64,000 bases of DNA from Acidobacteriota bacterium (lineage in GTDB: Bacteria; Acidobacteriota; Terriglobia; Bryobacterales; Bryobacteraceae), in NCBI GenBank assembly GCA_029776225.1, contig JAKOTR010000054.1, positions 186,001 through 250,000 of the forward strand, read 5' to 3'. The position numbers and the translations under genes were made by a program. Numbering within the stretch: the stretch's first letter is position 1; every line of letters starts with the position of its first letter. Below the pieces are notes generated by a model, which was not told the origin of the DNA, searched no databases, and worked only from the letters and a program-made list of their open reading frames with translations. This document shows, piece by piece, positions 24,989 to 33,733 of this stretch.

Positions 24989-26557
24989 ATGGCGACACTT
25001 TCCCGAGGCGTTAGCCTCAACGTGGGTATGCGGCTCTGGCACCTCGAGACCGGCGCCGAGCGCATTGCATTGCTGCTCGAGCGCTACCGCGCGGCGGCGC
25101 TCGTGCTGGCGACGGTGTTGTATCTGGCGGTCACGATCGGAATTTCCCTTTGGCGTCCGTTCTGGTACGACGAGCTGTTCACGCACTACATGGCAAGGCA
25201 GCCGGCCGCGGGGATTCGTGAGGCGCTGAAAGAGGGCGTCGACCAGTTGCCTCTGCCGTATTTTCTGGCGGTGCGCGCCGGCCAGCGCGTATTCGGTGAG
25301 GGTGAACTGGCGGCGCGCATGCCGTCGGTGATCGGATACTGGCTGGGCTGCCTCTGCCTGTTCCATTTTGTGCGCCGCCGCACGACGGCCGTGTATGGAT
25401 TTCTCGCGATCGCCTTCGCGTTGTCGTCCTCGTTTGCGTACCGCTACGCCTTTGAGGCAAGGCCGTATGCGCTGATGTTCGGCTTCGGGGCCCTGGCGCT
25501 GGTCTGCTGGCAATGGGCAACCGAAAACCGGAGGCGGCCAGCGGCGATCGCCGGGATGGCTCTCGCGGTGATGGCGGGCGTTTACAGCCATTACTACGCC
25601 ATTCTGCTGGTGTGCCCGATCGCCGTGGGCGAATTCGTGCGTCTGTTGCGCTTGCGGCGCATCGACTGGCCGGTGTGGCTGGCGCTGCTGCCGTCCGTCG
25701 TGCCGCTGGCATCCGCCGAACTCGGGACCAACCTGGCGCGCTACGGAGCGAATTTCTGGAGCGCCCCACGACCGAGCTTTTTCTTCGTCTTCTACGAGCG
25801 CATGCTGCAGTCACTGCTGCTGCCGGGGGCTTTTCTGTTGGTGGTCCTGGCGCTCTATTACGCGCTTGGCATCGGAACCCGGCAGGACGCCAAACCCACT
25901 ACTCCCGCTCCGCCCCTGCACGAAGTCGCCGCCGTGACGGCGCTGGCCGGCTTGCCGTTTTTCGGCTACGCGGTGGCCGTGCTGGTGACGAACGCGCTGG
26001 TGCCGCGGTACGTAATGCCAGCCATTCTCGGTCTGGCGGTTTTGTATTCCTGGCTGGCGTATTTCGGCCCGCGCAGCAGAGCGGTTGGAGTGATCGCGCT
26101 GCTGGTCCTGGCGGGAGCCACGGGCATGAACCGTCTTCTGGAGCTGCGTTCCATGGCTCGAGAGCGAGCGCAAGCCCCCGGACTGGCTCTGCCCGAGGCG
26201 GCTGTGAGCGAACCGGGGCCCATTGTCATCGAGAACCCCTTGTTCTTCTTTGAGGCCTCGCACCGCTCACCGTATCGCTCACGGCTGTTCTACCTGGTGG
26301 ATCCAAAATCCGCGCCGCGGTACTCATCGACGCACCTCGATCCCGGGCTGCCGCTGTTGAAGCGAATCGCCGAGGTAAACGTTGAGGATTTCGATACGTT
26401 CATTGCGAAGCATCGCCGCTTCACGGTTTACCGGAAAGGCGACGCCTCCTACGGCGAGGGCTGGATACTGGATCACCTTCTCGCAAGCGGAGCCCGGCTG
26501 GAACTTAAAGAGCGAAAGGGAAGCGACCGTGTCTTCCTCGCGGTTCTGCCGGACTAG
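24989..26557 (+). CDS. GT39/ArnT-like integral membrane glycosyltransferase
   Basis: The 522 residues comprise an N-terminal membrane helix (AALVLATVLYLAVTIGISL), the catalytic acidic motif FWYDELFTHYMAR in the first periplasmic loop, about 10-12 further helices and a soluble C-terminal domain from about residue 405. This matches the GT-C fold (PMT_2/ArnT type) that uses polyprenyl-phosphate-linked sugars on the outer face of the membrane. It begins 5 bp after glf. It could attach a side sugar to the exported repeat unit. Sugar and acceptor cannot be deduced. Confidence 0.85.
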   Translation: MATLSRGVSLNVGMRLWHLETGAERIALLLERYRAAALVLATVLYLAVTIGISLWRPFWYDELFTHYMARQPAAGIREALKEGVDQLPLPYFLAVRAGQRVFGEGELAARMPSVIGYWLGCLCLFHFVRRRTTAVYGFLAIAFALSSSFAYRYAFEARPYALMFGFGALALVCWQWATENRRRPAAIAGMALAVMAGVYSHYYAILLVCPIAVGEFVRLLRLRRIDWPVWLALLPSVVPLASAELGTNLARYGANFWSAPRPSFFFVFYERMLQSLLLPGAFLLVVLALYYALGIGTRQDAKPTTPAPPLHEVAAVTALAGLPFFGYAVAVLVTNALVPRYVMPAILGLAVLYSWLAYFGPRSRAVGVIALLVLAGATGMNRLLELRSMARERAQAPGLALPEAAVSEPGPIVIENPLFFFEASHRSPYRSRLFYLVDPKSAPRYSSTHLDPGLPLLKRIAEVNVEDFDTFIAKHRRFTVYRKGDASYGEGWILDHLLASGARLELKERKGSDRVFLAVLPD

Positions 26558-26570
26558 CAAAGTGCGCAGG

Positions 26571-27617
26571 ATGCTGCGGTACGCGCAGGTGTGCGCTTTT
26601 CGCGCCTTCGGGCTCCTCTGGGCCGCCAGGTGGTATGTGCGGCGGCACGGCGCGGTCGTTCTGACGCTGCACCGCGTGCTGCCGGAATCCGAGCTGGAGC
26701 GGTCGGGTTCGCTGCCCGGGATGGTAATCGGCGAAACAACGTTCGCGGCGCTGCTGGAATACTTAACCAGGCATTGCGAGGTCATCCCGCTGACGATCGA
26801 CCCGGCGGCAAAGCGCCGCACCCCGTCACGCGTGCCCGTGGCGATTACGTTCGATGACGGCTGGCGCGACACCTTCACCACGGCGCTGCCGCTTCTCGAA
26901 CGCTACAAGGCGCCGTGCACCGTGTTTGTCTGCTCCGGGCTCGCCGGCAGGACGCGCCCGTTCTGGCCCGAGCGCGTCGCGAGCCTATGGGCCGCAGCGC
27001 ATGCGGCAGGGAACGGCGGCTCGGCCGTCACGGCGCTTCTTCCGGGATCGGAGCGCGGCCTGGAGGCGGCGATCGAGTGCCTGAAGCGTTTCGATCCCGC
27101 GCGCCGTGAGAGACTCCTGGAGCGGTTCGAAGCTGCCGCGTCGGCAAAAGGAATCTGTTTGAAGCAGGATACGGCCGACAGTTCCATGGACTGGGAGGAC
27201 GTGCGCAGCATGGCACTCGCGGGAGTTGCGATCGGTTCGCATACGTCGTCCCACAAAATCCTGACCCGGATTCCGCCGGCCGAGGTAATGGAAGAGGTGA
27301 CGGAATCGCGCAGGGTCCTTCAAGAGAAGCTCAACAAGTGCTGCGACCTGTTCTCCTACCCTAACGGAGACTGGTCCGAAGAAGTGAAGCACTCGGTGGC
27401 CCGGGCAGGCTACCGCCTCGCCTTTACGACCGCACCCGGGATCTGGAGCGCGGAGGCGGACACGCTGCTGATCCCAAGAATCAACATCTCTGAGGCGTGG
27501 GTCACCGGGCCTTCGGGGCGGTTTTCGCGCGCGATGTGCGAGTACCGTCTGTTCTGGACAGCCGCCTGGGCCCACTTTCGCGCGGGCTCGCGGCAGAACC
27601 GGGCGGGCAAACCGTGA
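26571..27617 (+). CDS. Polysaccharide deacetylase family protein (NodB domain)
   Basis: The 348 residues include a NodB homology domain: VVLTLHRVLPES, the metal/catalytic VAITFDDGWRDTF, FVCSGLAG, and IGSHTSSHKILTRI with the two metal His, followed by LFSYPNGDWSEEV. Start choice is uncertain: ATG 26571, GTG 26562 or GTG 26529, the last inside the preceding gene. It lacks a signal peptide, so it may act on a lipid-linked intermediate or be membrane-associated. Its TGA overlaps the next gene's GTG. It is one of four separate NodB-fold proteins in the locus. Confidence 0.88.
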   Translation: MLRYAQVCAFRAFGLLWAARWYVRRHGAVVLTLHRVLPESELERSGSLPGMVIGETTFAALLEYLTRHCEVIPLTIDPAAKRRTPSRVPVAITFDDGWRDTFTTALPLLERYKAPCTVFVCSGLAGRTRPFWPERVASLWAAAHAAGNGGSAVTALLPGSERGLEAAIECLKRFDPARRERLLERFEAAASAKGICLKQDTADSSMDWEDVRSMALAGVAIGSHTSSHKILTRIPPAEVMEEVTESRRVLQEKLNKCCDLFSYPNGDWSEEVKHSVARAGYRLAFTTAPGIWSAEADTLLIPRINISEAWVTGPSGRFSRAMCEYRLFWTAAWAHFRAGSRQNRAGKP

Positions 27618-28795
27618 CGAGCGCGACCACACCAGCGGCGACCGCCCGCCGGATCCACGTCCTGTTCGTCATCGATCAGCTATGCGAACCGGGCGGCGCG
27701 GAGCGCGTGTTGTTGAACATGGCGCGGGGGCTTTCGGCGGACCGCTTCTCCTGCTCCATCGCCACGTTCAAAATCGACCGCCGGATTCCGCTGTTCCAGC
27801 AACTCCCCTGTCCCGTCCACGTGATTCCCATGCGGCGCGTCTACGGACTCAGCGGGCTCAGGGCCGCGCTCCAGTTGCGGAATCTGATCCGCCGCGAACA
27901 GGTGTCCATCGTACACACCTTCTTTGAGACCTCGGACCTCTTTGGCGGGCTGGTGGCGGCGCTCTGCCGCGTGCCGGCGCTGATATCGAGCCGGCGCGAC
28001 ATGGGTATTCTGCGGGCGCGGCGGCACAGGCTGGCCTACGCCTTCGTGAACCGCCTGTTCGACGAGGTGCATGCTGTCTCCGAACAGACGCGCCAGTATT
28101 GCATCGCGGTGGACGGCCTGGAGCCGCGCCGCGTGGTCACGCTGTATAACGGCGTAGCCATCGAGAAGGCGGACTCGGCCGATGCGGAGCGTGCGCTTGC
28201 GGAAATCGGGAACATCCCGCGCAACGCGCAGCTCATCACCACCGTGGCGCACATACGCCGGATCAAAGGCATCGATCTACTGCTGCGCGCGGCGGCCGAA
28301 GTGCGGCGGCGCCATCCGCGCGCGGTTTTCCTGATTGTCGGGGACAATCACCAGCCGGAACACTACCAGGAACTTCTGGAACTCAGAGACTCCCTCGGCC
28401 TGGCGAAAAGCGTGCGGTTCTGCGGGGCGAGCGAAAACGTCTTCGGAATCCTGAAAGCCTCGACGGTGTTCTGCCTGCCGTCGCGCAGCGAGGGACTCTC
28501 GAACGCGCTTCTGGAAGCCATGGCCTGCGGCTTGCCATGCGTGGCGACCGACGTCGGGGGCAACCCGGAACTTATCGACAACGGCCGCACCGGGCTGCTG
28601 GTTCCCGTGGAAGACGCAAACAGCCTCGCCCATGCCATCATGTACCTGCTCGAAAACCCCGAAGCGGCGCGAGGAATGGGCCATGCCGCGCGCGAAGTCG
28701 TCGAGCAGCGGTTTACGACGGAAAACATGATTCGGAATTTGGAGAAACGCTATGAACATCTCCTTCTGGGTGGACAGCCCGCTCAGCGGCGGTGA
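27614..28795 (+). CDS. GT4-family glycosyltransferase
   Basis: The 393 residues start at a GTG overlapping the previous stop (GTGA). The GT-B fold is clear: the N-terminal VLFVIDQLCEPGGAERVLLNMARGL, and the C-terminal VAHIRRIKGIDLLLRAAAEV, FCGASENVFGILKASTVFCL, then the EX7E motif SEGLSNALLEAMACGLPCVAT followed by NPELIDNGRTGLLV. It should transfer a sugar from a nucleotide donor to the growing lipid-linked repeat unit in the cytoplasm. Its 3' end overlaps the next gene by 44 nt. Confidence 0.92.
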   Translation: MTSATTPAATARRIHVLFVIDQLCEPGGAERVLLNMARGLSADRFSCSIATFKIDRRIPLFQQLPCPVHVIPMRRVYGLSGLRAALQLRNLIRREQVSIVHTFFETSDLFGGLVAALCRVPALISSRRDMGILRARRHRLAYAFVNRLFDEVHAVSEQTRQYCIAVDGLEPRRVVTLYNGVAIEKADSADAERALAEIGNIPRNAQLITTVAHIRRIKGIDLLLRAAAEVRRRHPRAVFLIVGDNHQPEHYQELLELRDSLGLAKSVRFCGASENVFGILKASTVFCLPSRSEGLSNALLEAMACGLPCVATDVGGNPELIDNGRTGLLVPVEDANSLAHAIMYLLENPEAARGMGHAAREVVEQRFTTENMIRNLEKRYEHLLLGGQPAQRR

Positions 28796-29984
28796 AGCGG
28801 TTGCGCTGGCCGTATTCTTGATCGCGGCGGCAGCGCTGGCTTATGTGTACGTGGGCTACCCGGCGCTGCTGGCGTGCCTGTCGGTCTGGTTTCGCAAGCC
28901 GCGAAAGCAGCCGGGCTACACCCCAACCATTACGGTCATCATCTCGGCCTATAACGAGGAGGCAAGCATCGGAAGAAAACTCAAGCAGGTGCTTGAGCTG
29001 CGTTATCCGAAAGACAAGTTGGAGGTAATCGTTGTCTCCGACGCCTCAACCGATGCTACCGACGAGATCGTGCGCGCCTGCCGCGATCCCCGCGTGCGCC
29101 TGCTGCGGATGCCGGTTCGTGGAGGCAAGACCAACGGCCAGAACGAAGCCGTGAAAATCTCCACGGGAGAAGTGCTGGTCTTCTCCGACGCCACGACGGT
29201 CTATCATCCCGATGCGCTGCGGTATCTGGCATGTCATTACGAGGATCCGACGGTCGGGGCGGTGAGCGGGCGTTACCAGTATTTCGATCCGAGCGGGCAA
29301 TCGCCCACCGGCCTTGGCTCGGTCGCGTTCTGGAACTACGAGAACCTGATCAAGAAGTTTCAGTCCGACATCGCGACCCTGACGGGCTGTTCGGGGTGCA
29401 TCTACTCGGTCCGCCGGAGCGCCTACACTCCACTGCCGGCCGACGCGTGCAGCGATCTGGCGGAGCCGCTCTGCGTGGTCCGGAAAGGTTACCGCGTGGT
29501 CTTCGAGGACCGCGCCCTGGCTTACGAGGAAACGACCCAGTCTTCGTCCGAGGAGTTCCGCATGCGTGTGCGCGTCGCCACCAGAGGGATCCGCGGCGTG
29601 CTGAGCTTCCCCGAGTTGCTCGATCCGCTGCGCCGCCCCTGGATCAGCTTTCAACTGGTGTCTCACAAGCTGCTGCGCTGGCAGGTTCCGGTGATGCTCA
29701 TCGCCATTTTCGTTTCCAACGCCGTGCTGTACCGCCAGCCACTCTTTACTCTATTGCTCGCGCTGCAACTGGCCTTTTACGCCACCGCGCTGCTGACGCT
29801 GGCAGTGCCGCTCCACAAGCATTTCAAACCGCTGGGCCTGCCCATGTTTTTCTGCACGTTGAATGCTGCCGCCCTCATGGGGTGGATTCAGGTTTTCCGT
29901 GGAGAAAAGTACGCGGTCTGGGAAACGGTGCGCAATGCCGCCATGCCGGTGCAGCAGGGGCAGACCACGGGAGCGAAGTCATGA
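28752..29984 (+). CDS. Membrane-anchored GT2-family glycosyltransferase
   Basis: The 410 residues have an N-terminal membrane helix (AVALAVFLIAAAALAYVYVG), a GT2 domain (TVIISAYNEEASIGRKLKQV, IVVSDASTDATDEIV, LVFSDATTVYHPD for the DXD-type metal site, GRYQYFDPSG), then three to four C-terminal helices from about residue 300. This topology is that of processive or polyprenol-phosphate GT2 enzymes (BcsA/IcaA/DPM-like). The QxxRW motif of processive synthases is represented by LLRWQVPVM, not by the standard form. The start lies within the previous gene and the stop overlaps the next ATG. Confidence 0.88.
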   Translation: MNISFWVDSPLSGGEAVALAVFLIAAAALAYVYVGYPALLACLSVWFRKPRKQPGYTPTITVIISAYNEEASIGRKLKQVLELRYPKDKLEVIVVSDASTDATDEIVRACRDPRVRLLRMPVRGGKTNGQNEAVKISTGEVLVFSDATTVYHPDALRYLACHYEDPTVGAVSGRYQYFDPSGQSPTGLGSVAFWNYENLIKKFQSDIATLTGCSGCIYSVRRSAYTPLPADACSDLAEPLCVVRKGYRVVFEDRALAYEETTQSSSEEFRMRVRVATRGIRGVLSFPELLDPLRRPWISFQLVSHKLLRWQVPVMLIAIFVSNAVLYRQPLFTLLLALQLAFYATALLTLAVPLHKHFKPLGLPMFFCTLNAAALMGWIQVFRGEKYAVWETVRNAAMPVQQGQTTGAKS

Positions 29985-30766
29985 GAATCGAATTCCTGAC
30001 ACAGAACGACAGCAACTACATCCTGCCGTTTTTTGAGGAGTTTTTTCGGGCCCATCTGGGCAAGTTCGAGATCGCGCAGGTGTCCTGTTGCCGCGCGATG
30101 GGCAGCAGGCCGCGCCTTCAACTGGCGCGCGAACTGGCGGCGCTCTACGGACCCGTGGGCTCGTTGAAACTGGCCTGGCGGATTCTGGAGTCCCGCACCC
30201 TCGGCCTTCTGCCGTTTTCGCAGGGCGCCCGGCGTTACTTTTCGATCCGGCAACTCTGCCGGGCGTACGGCGTGCCTTACCAGGCCATCGGGAATCCCAA
30301 CGACGCCGAGTTCGTTCGCAGGCTGGAGGACCGCCGGCCGGACGTGATCGTTTCGGTAGCCTGCCCGTACATCCTCAAGCGCCGCATTCTGTCCGTTCCG
30401 CCGCTCGGCTGCATCAACATTCACCACGCGCCGCTGCCGCGCTACAAGGGCATGATGCCGACTTTCTGGCAGATCTACCGCGGCGAGCGCACGGTGGGCC
30501 TCACCGTTCACTACATGGCCGAAAAAGTGGACGCGGGAGACGTGCTGTTGCAGGAATCGATCGCGGTCGTGCCGGGAGAGTCGCTGGACGCGCTGATCCG
30601 CCGCTCGAAGCGCCGCGGCGCTCATTGCGTCGCCCACGTGCTCGAGCAGCTTCAGTCGGGCTCCATCACCCCACGTCCCCTCGACCAGTCGACCTCGACC
30701 TACTTCACCTTCCCCACGCTGGGACAGATACGCGATTTCCGCCGGAAGGGTCTGCGCGCAATATAA
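29981..30766 (+). CDS. Formyltransferase-family protein (sugar N-formyltransferase-like)
   Basis: The 261 residues contain the formyltransferase core: ILKRRILSVPPLGCINIHHA with the Asn-x-His catalytic pair, PLPRYKGMMPTFWQIYRGE, VGLTVHYMAEKVDAGDVLLQ with the catalytic Asp, and QSGSITPRPLDQ. These residues are shared with Met-tRNA formyltransferase and sugar 4-N-formyltransferases. The gene is last in the glf operon, so formylation of an amino sugar in the EPS repeat is likely. No sugar aminotransferase is encoded in the window. Its last 62 bases overlap the end of the convergent GT39-like gene. Confidence 0.85.
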   Translation: MRIEFLTQNDSNYILPFFEEFFRAHLGKFEIAQVSCCRAMGSRPRLQLARELAALYGPVGSLKLAWRILESRTLGLLPFSQGARRYFSIRQLCRAYGVPYQAIGNPNDAEFVRRLEDRRPDVIVSVACPYILKRRILSVPPLGCINIHHAPLPRYKGMMPTFWQIYRGERTVGLTVHYMAEKVDAGDVLLQESIAVVPGESLDALIRRSKRRGAHCVAHVLEQLQSGSITPRPLDQSTSTYFTFPTLGQIRDFRRKGLRAI

Positions 30767-32276
30767 CGGCCACCGCGCCGCCGGAGCTTCTTACGAAAAA
30801 TGGCCGCGGCGGGACGATGCGAGCCAGCGGCCGCGCCAGCAACCTGTACTCCGCCGGAACCACCGTCACGCTCTCGCCGGCGTACTTGTTCACGTAACTG
30901 GTGAAGGGGGCTTCCGCGCCGCCGTTCCGTATGGTTTCGTGGTTCAAAAGAACGGCGTCCACGGGAATCTCAGGAAACCGGTATTTGGGAACGCCGTCGG
31001 GTTCCTTATTCACGCGCAGGTTTTCCTCCACGGCGGGGCTGTTCAGGCAGATCACGTTTTCCGGCAGCTTGAAGCCGTTGAGCGCGTACATGTAATTCAT
31101 CGTCCTCACATCGGTGAGAAACACTTTGTCGCGGTGTTCGGTGGCATAGGCGAGCAGCTTGCGGGCGACGTCGACGTCCTGTCCCCACGCGCCTCCCGAG
31201 GCCGAGGAGACAAGATGAATCACAATGGCGGCGCTCACGGCCAACTGCGCCGCGCGCCGGCGCTGAAACGCCCAGGCCGTCACTACCGGGAGCAGTGCGG
31301 CAACCGCGAACACCAGGCACGTGTAGTAGTGGGCCTGCCGGTAGAGCGGTTTGTACGTCCACGGCACGAAGGTGCCGTAGCCAAGCCATGCCCAGACGGC
31401 GGCGGCGGAGGCAAACAGGATTTGCTCTTCCCGCGTCAGGCGCTTCCATGCCAGCGTCCCTGCAATTGCGAGCAAAAGCAGGTCAAGTCCGAACGACTTA
31501 CTGAACAGAACGAGCTGGAGCGGCCAGAGATAGAAGGCGAGGCCGCCGATGCCCAAGTCCGGATCGTAGCCGGCGGGCAGATCCGCTGCCGAACCGGCGG
31601 AAACATGGTAGCGGGCGAGGGGGTCGCCGAGCAGAACATAGTACGCCGTCGATTCCGCCAGCACCGTGGCCCCTGAAATCACGACGCAGGCGATCACGGG
31701 GAGGGCGTAGCGCTTCCGGTCCATTACGAACGCGGTCACGCACACGATGGCTACATAGAAGAAGGACAGCTCGTGCGTCATGAAGCCCAGGGCCAGCAGC
31801 AGCGAGCCCAGCAACTGAACGCGTTTGCTTCCCTTCAGCAAAGCCACGGTTCCAAGGGCGAGCAGCCCGGCGGATATGTGATTCGCGCCCGGGATAGAGC
31901 GGTAACTCACATCCGCCGGAACCGTGGCGGCAAGCAACATGGCCGCCTGCGTCTGCCACGTCAGGCGCTTCGGCCAGCCGGTAAACCATGCCACCGACGC
32001 CAGTATGGCGAGCGAGGAGAGCAGGTTCGGGAGAGCGGCCACGAATTCCGTTGGACCGAACAATAGAAAGCTGGCACGGATGGCGAGAATGGCGGGAATG
32101 CGAAACTCCCACCAGTTGATCGGCGGCCGGTGAAACAGGTAGGCGTACCGCGCGTAGAAGATGTCGTCCGTGCCGACATAGCCGAGCCAGAAGATCCAGG
32201 TGGTCGCGAGCCAGACCAGCGCGACACTTCCGGCGGCGGCTGCCGTGACGTAGGGGCGCTGAGAAAACGCCGGCAT
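30705..32276 (-). CDS. GT39-like integral membrane glycosyltransferase
   Basis: The 523 residues have a first helix (VTAAAAGSVALVWLATTWIFWL), an acidic motif GYVGTDDIFYARYAYL in the first outer loop, about 10 further helices and a C-terminal soluble part from about residue 360. This fits a GT-C glycosyltransferase using a polyprenyl-phosphate sugar outside the membrane. It starts 6 bp after the SDR stop, so the two form a short minus-strand operon. The stop lies 62 bp inside the convergent formyltransferase gene, so the transcripts overlap within coding sequence. Confidence 0.8.
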   Translation of the reverse strand: MPAFSQRPYVTAAAAGSVALVWLATTWIFWLGYVGTDDIFYARYAYLFHRPPINWWEFRIPAILAIRASFLLFGPTEFVAALPNLLSSLAILASVAWFTGWPKRLTWQTQAAMLLAATVPADVSYRSIPGANHISAGLLALGTVALLKGSKRVQLLGSLLLALGFMTHELSFFYVAIVCVTAFVMDRKRYALPVIACVVISGATVLAESTAYYVLLGDPLARYHVSAGSAADLPAGYDPDLGIGGLAFYLWPLQLVLFSKSFGLDLLLLAIAGTLAWKRLTREEQILFASAAAVWAWLGYGTFVPWTYKPLYRQAHYYTCLVFAVAALLPVVTAWAFQRRRAAQLAVSAAIVIHLVSSASGGAWGQDVDVARKLLAYATEHRDKVFLTDVRTMNYMYALNGFKLPENVICLNSPAVEENLRVNKEPDGVPKYRFPEIPVDAVLLNHETIRNGGAEAPFTSYVNKYAGESVTVVPAEYRLLARPLARIVPPRPFFVRSSGGAVAVILRADPSGGNRVSVPAWGR

Positions 32277-32282
32277 GCCCGA

Positions 32283-33089
32283 TCAGCCCTGCGCCGCGGA
32301 CGCCTGCTCGACTCTGCGTTCCTGCTGCGCGTCCAGCCGCATCAGGTATGCGTCCATGACGGCGGGGAAAAGACGGTCCAGGGCGGCAAAGGCGTATCCG
32401 ATTTTCGGAACGACGACGGAACGGCTCTTGCGTTCAACGCCCCGGACAATCGCCCGGGCGCACTCCTCCGGCGAGATTACCCGCTGGATCCCGCTCACCC
32501 GCTCCGGCGCTTCGCCCGCGAGCACATGCTCCCGAAAGCGCGTTCTGACGATTCCCGGGTATACGGTGGTCACATGAATGTTGGAACGCTTCAGCTCGCG
32601 GCGCAGACCGTCGCTGATGGCGGCGATGGCGTACTTGGATGCGCAGTAGAGCGTAGCCCACGGCAGCGATACTTTGCTTCCGATGGAAGCGACGTTCACC
32701 ACCGAACCGCCCCCCTGCCTCCGCATCACCGGGACTACCTGCTGCGCCAGCGCCAGCGGCGCAAAGACGTTCAAGGCGAACATCCTCTCGGCAAGCGGCA
32801 GCGGCGTCTCCGACGGCGGAGCGTACAGACCCACCCCGGCATTGTTCACCAGGATATCGATCCGGCCGAAGCGCTCCAGGGTCCGCTCGACCAGCAGCTT
32901 CCGGACCTCGTCGCGCGTGATGTCGCCCCAGGTAAAAACGGTGTCATCGGGCAGGCCGGGGGGAAAATCGGCGCCGGGAAGAGCGTTCAATGAAAGACGC
33001 GCGCCTTTTTCGGCAAAGCACGCCGCGCACGCCGCCCCGATTCCCTCTGAAGCTCCTGTGATTACAACGACAGCGTCCCGGAGTTGCAT
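32283..33089 (-). CDS. Short-chain dehydrogenase/reductase
   Basis: The 268 residues start at the ATG of MQLRDAVVVITG, 6 nt after GGAGGGGG. Classical SDR motifs are VVVITGASEGIGAACAACFA (TGxxxGIG), ILVNNAGVG, the catalytic Ser in VNVASIGSKVSLP and YCASKYAIAAISDG (YxxxK), then VYPGIVRTRF. The substrate is unknown. The gene is divergent from the ACP operon and precedes a GT39-like gene. It could modify a sugar or acyl precursor of the EPS, but SDR sequence alone does not say which. Confidence 0.9.
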   Translation of the reverse strand: MQLRDAVVVITGASEGIGAACAACFAEKGARLSLNALPGADFPPGLPDDTVFTWGDITRDEVRKLLVERTLERFGRIDILVNNAGVGLYAPPSETPLPLAERMFALNVFAPLALAQQVVPVMRRQGGGSVVNVASIGSKVSLPWATLYCASKYAIAAISDGLRRELKRSNIHVTTVYPGIVRTRFREHVLAGEAPERVSGIQRVISPEECARAIVRGVERKSRSVVVPKIGYAFAALDRLFPAVMDAYLMRLDAQQERRVEQASAAQG

Positions 33090-33418
33090 CAGCCCCCTCC
33101 AGCAAAGGCGATGCAAGACGATCTCCAGACATCCGGGCGGGTCCGGAATCCTGCTAAACGGTCACGTATGCGTATCGCGCGCGTTTTCTTCTGTTGAACG
33201 GAATCCCCGGATTTCGTCCGGAACTTCAAAGGTTTGTCAAACGTTTGCGACAATTCCACCAACTTTTTTCCGGACCACTCCACGTTCAGCCGCAGGGGTT
33301 CGGGAGCGGGCGGCCGCCTCCGGTCCGCCTGGCGGGCGCGCGCCTCGCAAAAACGCTTGGCGCTGCTGCTGCCTACGCCGTGGAATGCAACTTGCTCAAG
33401 TTTGTGCGCAAGGAGCCG
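33090..33418. other. Divergent intergenic region between the SDR and ACP operons
   Basis: These 329 bp hold no supported gene and must contain promoters for both directions. A near-palindrome centred on AAACGTTT lies at 33234-33253. A weak -24/-12-like sequence (TGGCGCTGCTGCTGC, 33358-33372) points toward the ACP gene but misses several consensus positions. Confidence 0.5.
33234..33253. promoter_or_regulatory. Near-palindromic operator candidate
   Basis: TTGTCAAACGTTTGCGACAA reads almost the same on both strands: TTGTC arms about the core AAACGTTT, with the right arm displaced by two bases. It sits in the middle of a divergent intergenic region, where a shared regulator would be expected to bind. 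Confidence 0.3.
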
Positions 33419-33733
33419 ATGGCAGTGTCGGGCACGATCGAGAACGAGCTGAGAGCGTATATTTCCTCCAATTTCCTGTTCAGCGAGAGCGGCTTCCCGT
33501 ATAGCGACGACACATCGTTCCTCCAGGAGGGCCTGATCGATTCGCTGGGCGTGATGGAGCTGGTCGAGTGGGTGAGTTCGGCGTTCAACATTCAGATCCG
33601 CGCCGAGGAAGTGACCGCCGAGAACTTCGATTCGGTTAGCAGGCTGGCCGCCTACATCCGAAGGAAAACCGCGCCCGCGGAAGCGGCGCCGGTTCTGGAA
33701 GAGACCGCGAGGACCCACGGCAATGGGCTTTAA
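33419..33733 (+). CDS. Stand-alone acyl carrier protein
   Basis: The 104 residues have the phosphopantetheine site in LIDSLGVMELVEWVSSAF (Ser42). The N-terminal helix is IENELRAYISSNF. The C-terminal extension (TAPAEAAPVLEETARTHGNG) is disordered. An AAGGAG directly precedes the ATG at 33419; a GTG at 33425 has better spacing and is an alternative start. It overlaps the NadE-like gene by 11 nt and is followed by a condensation-carrier-thioesterase gene. It is therefore likely dedicated to an acyl or aminoacyl decoration pathway of the EPS rather than fatty acid synthesis. Confidence 0.85.
   Translation: MAVSGTIENELRAYISSNFLFSESGFPYSDDTSFLQEGLIDSLGVMELVEWVSSAFNIQIRAEEVTAENFDSVSRLAAYIRRKTAPAEAAPVLEETARTHGNGL

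Noticed and set aside
33358-33372. Possible sigma-54 promoter ahead of the ACP operon (TGGCGCTGCTGCTGC)
   Set aside because: The GG/GC spacing fits, but several conserved positions are wrong and the sequence is a simple CTG-rich run.
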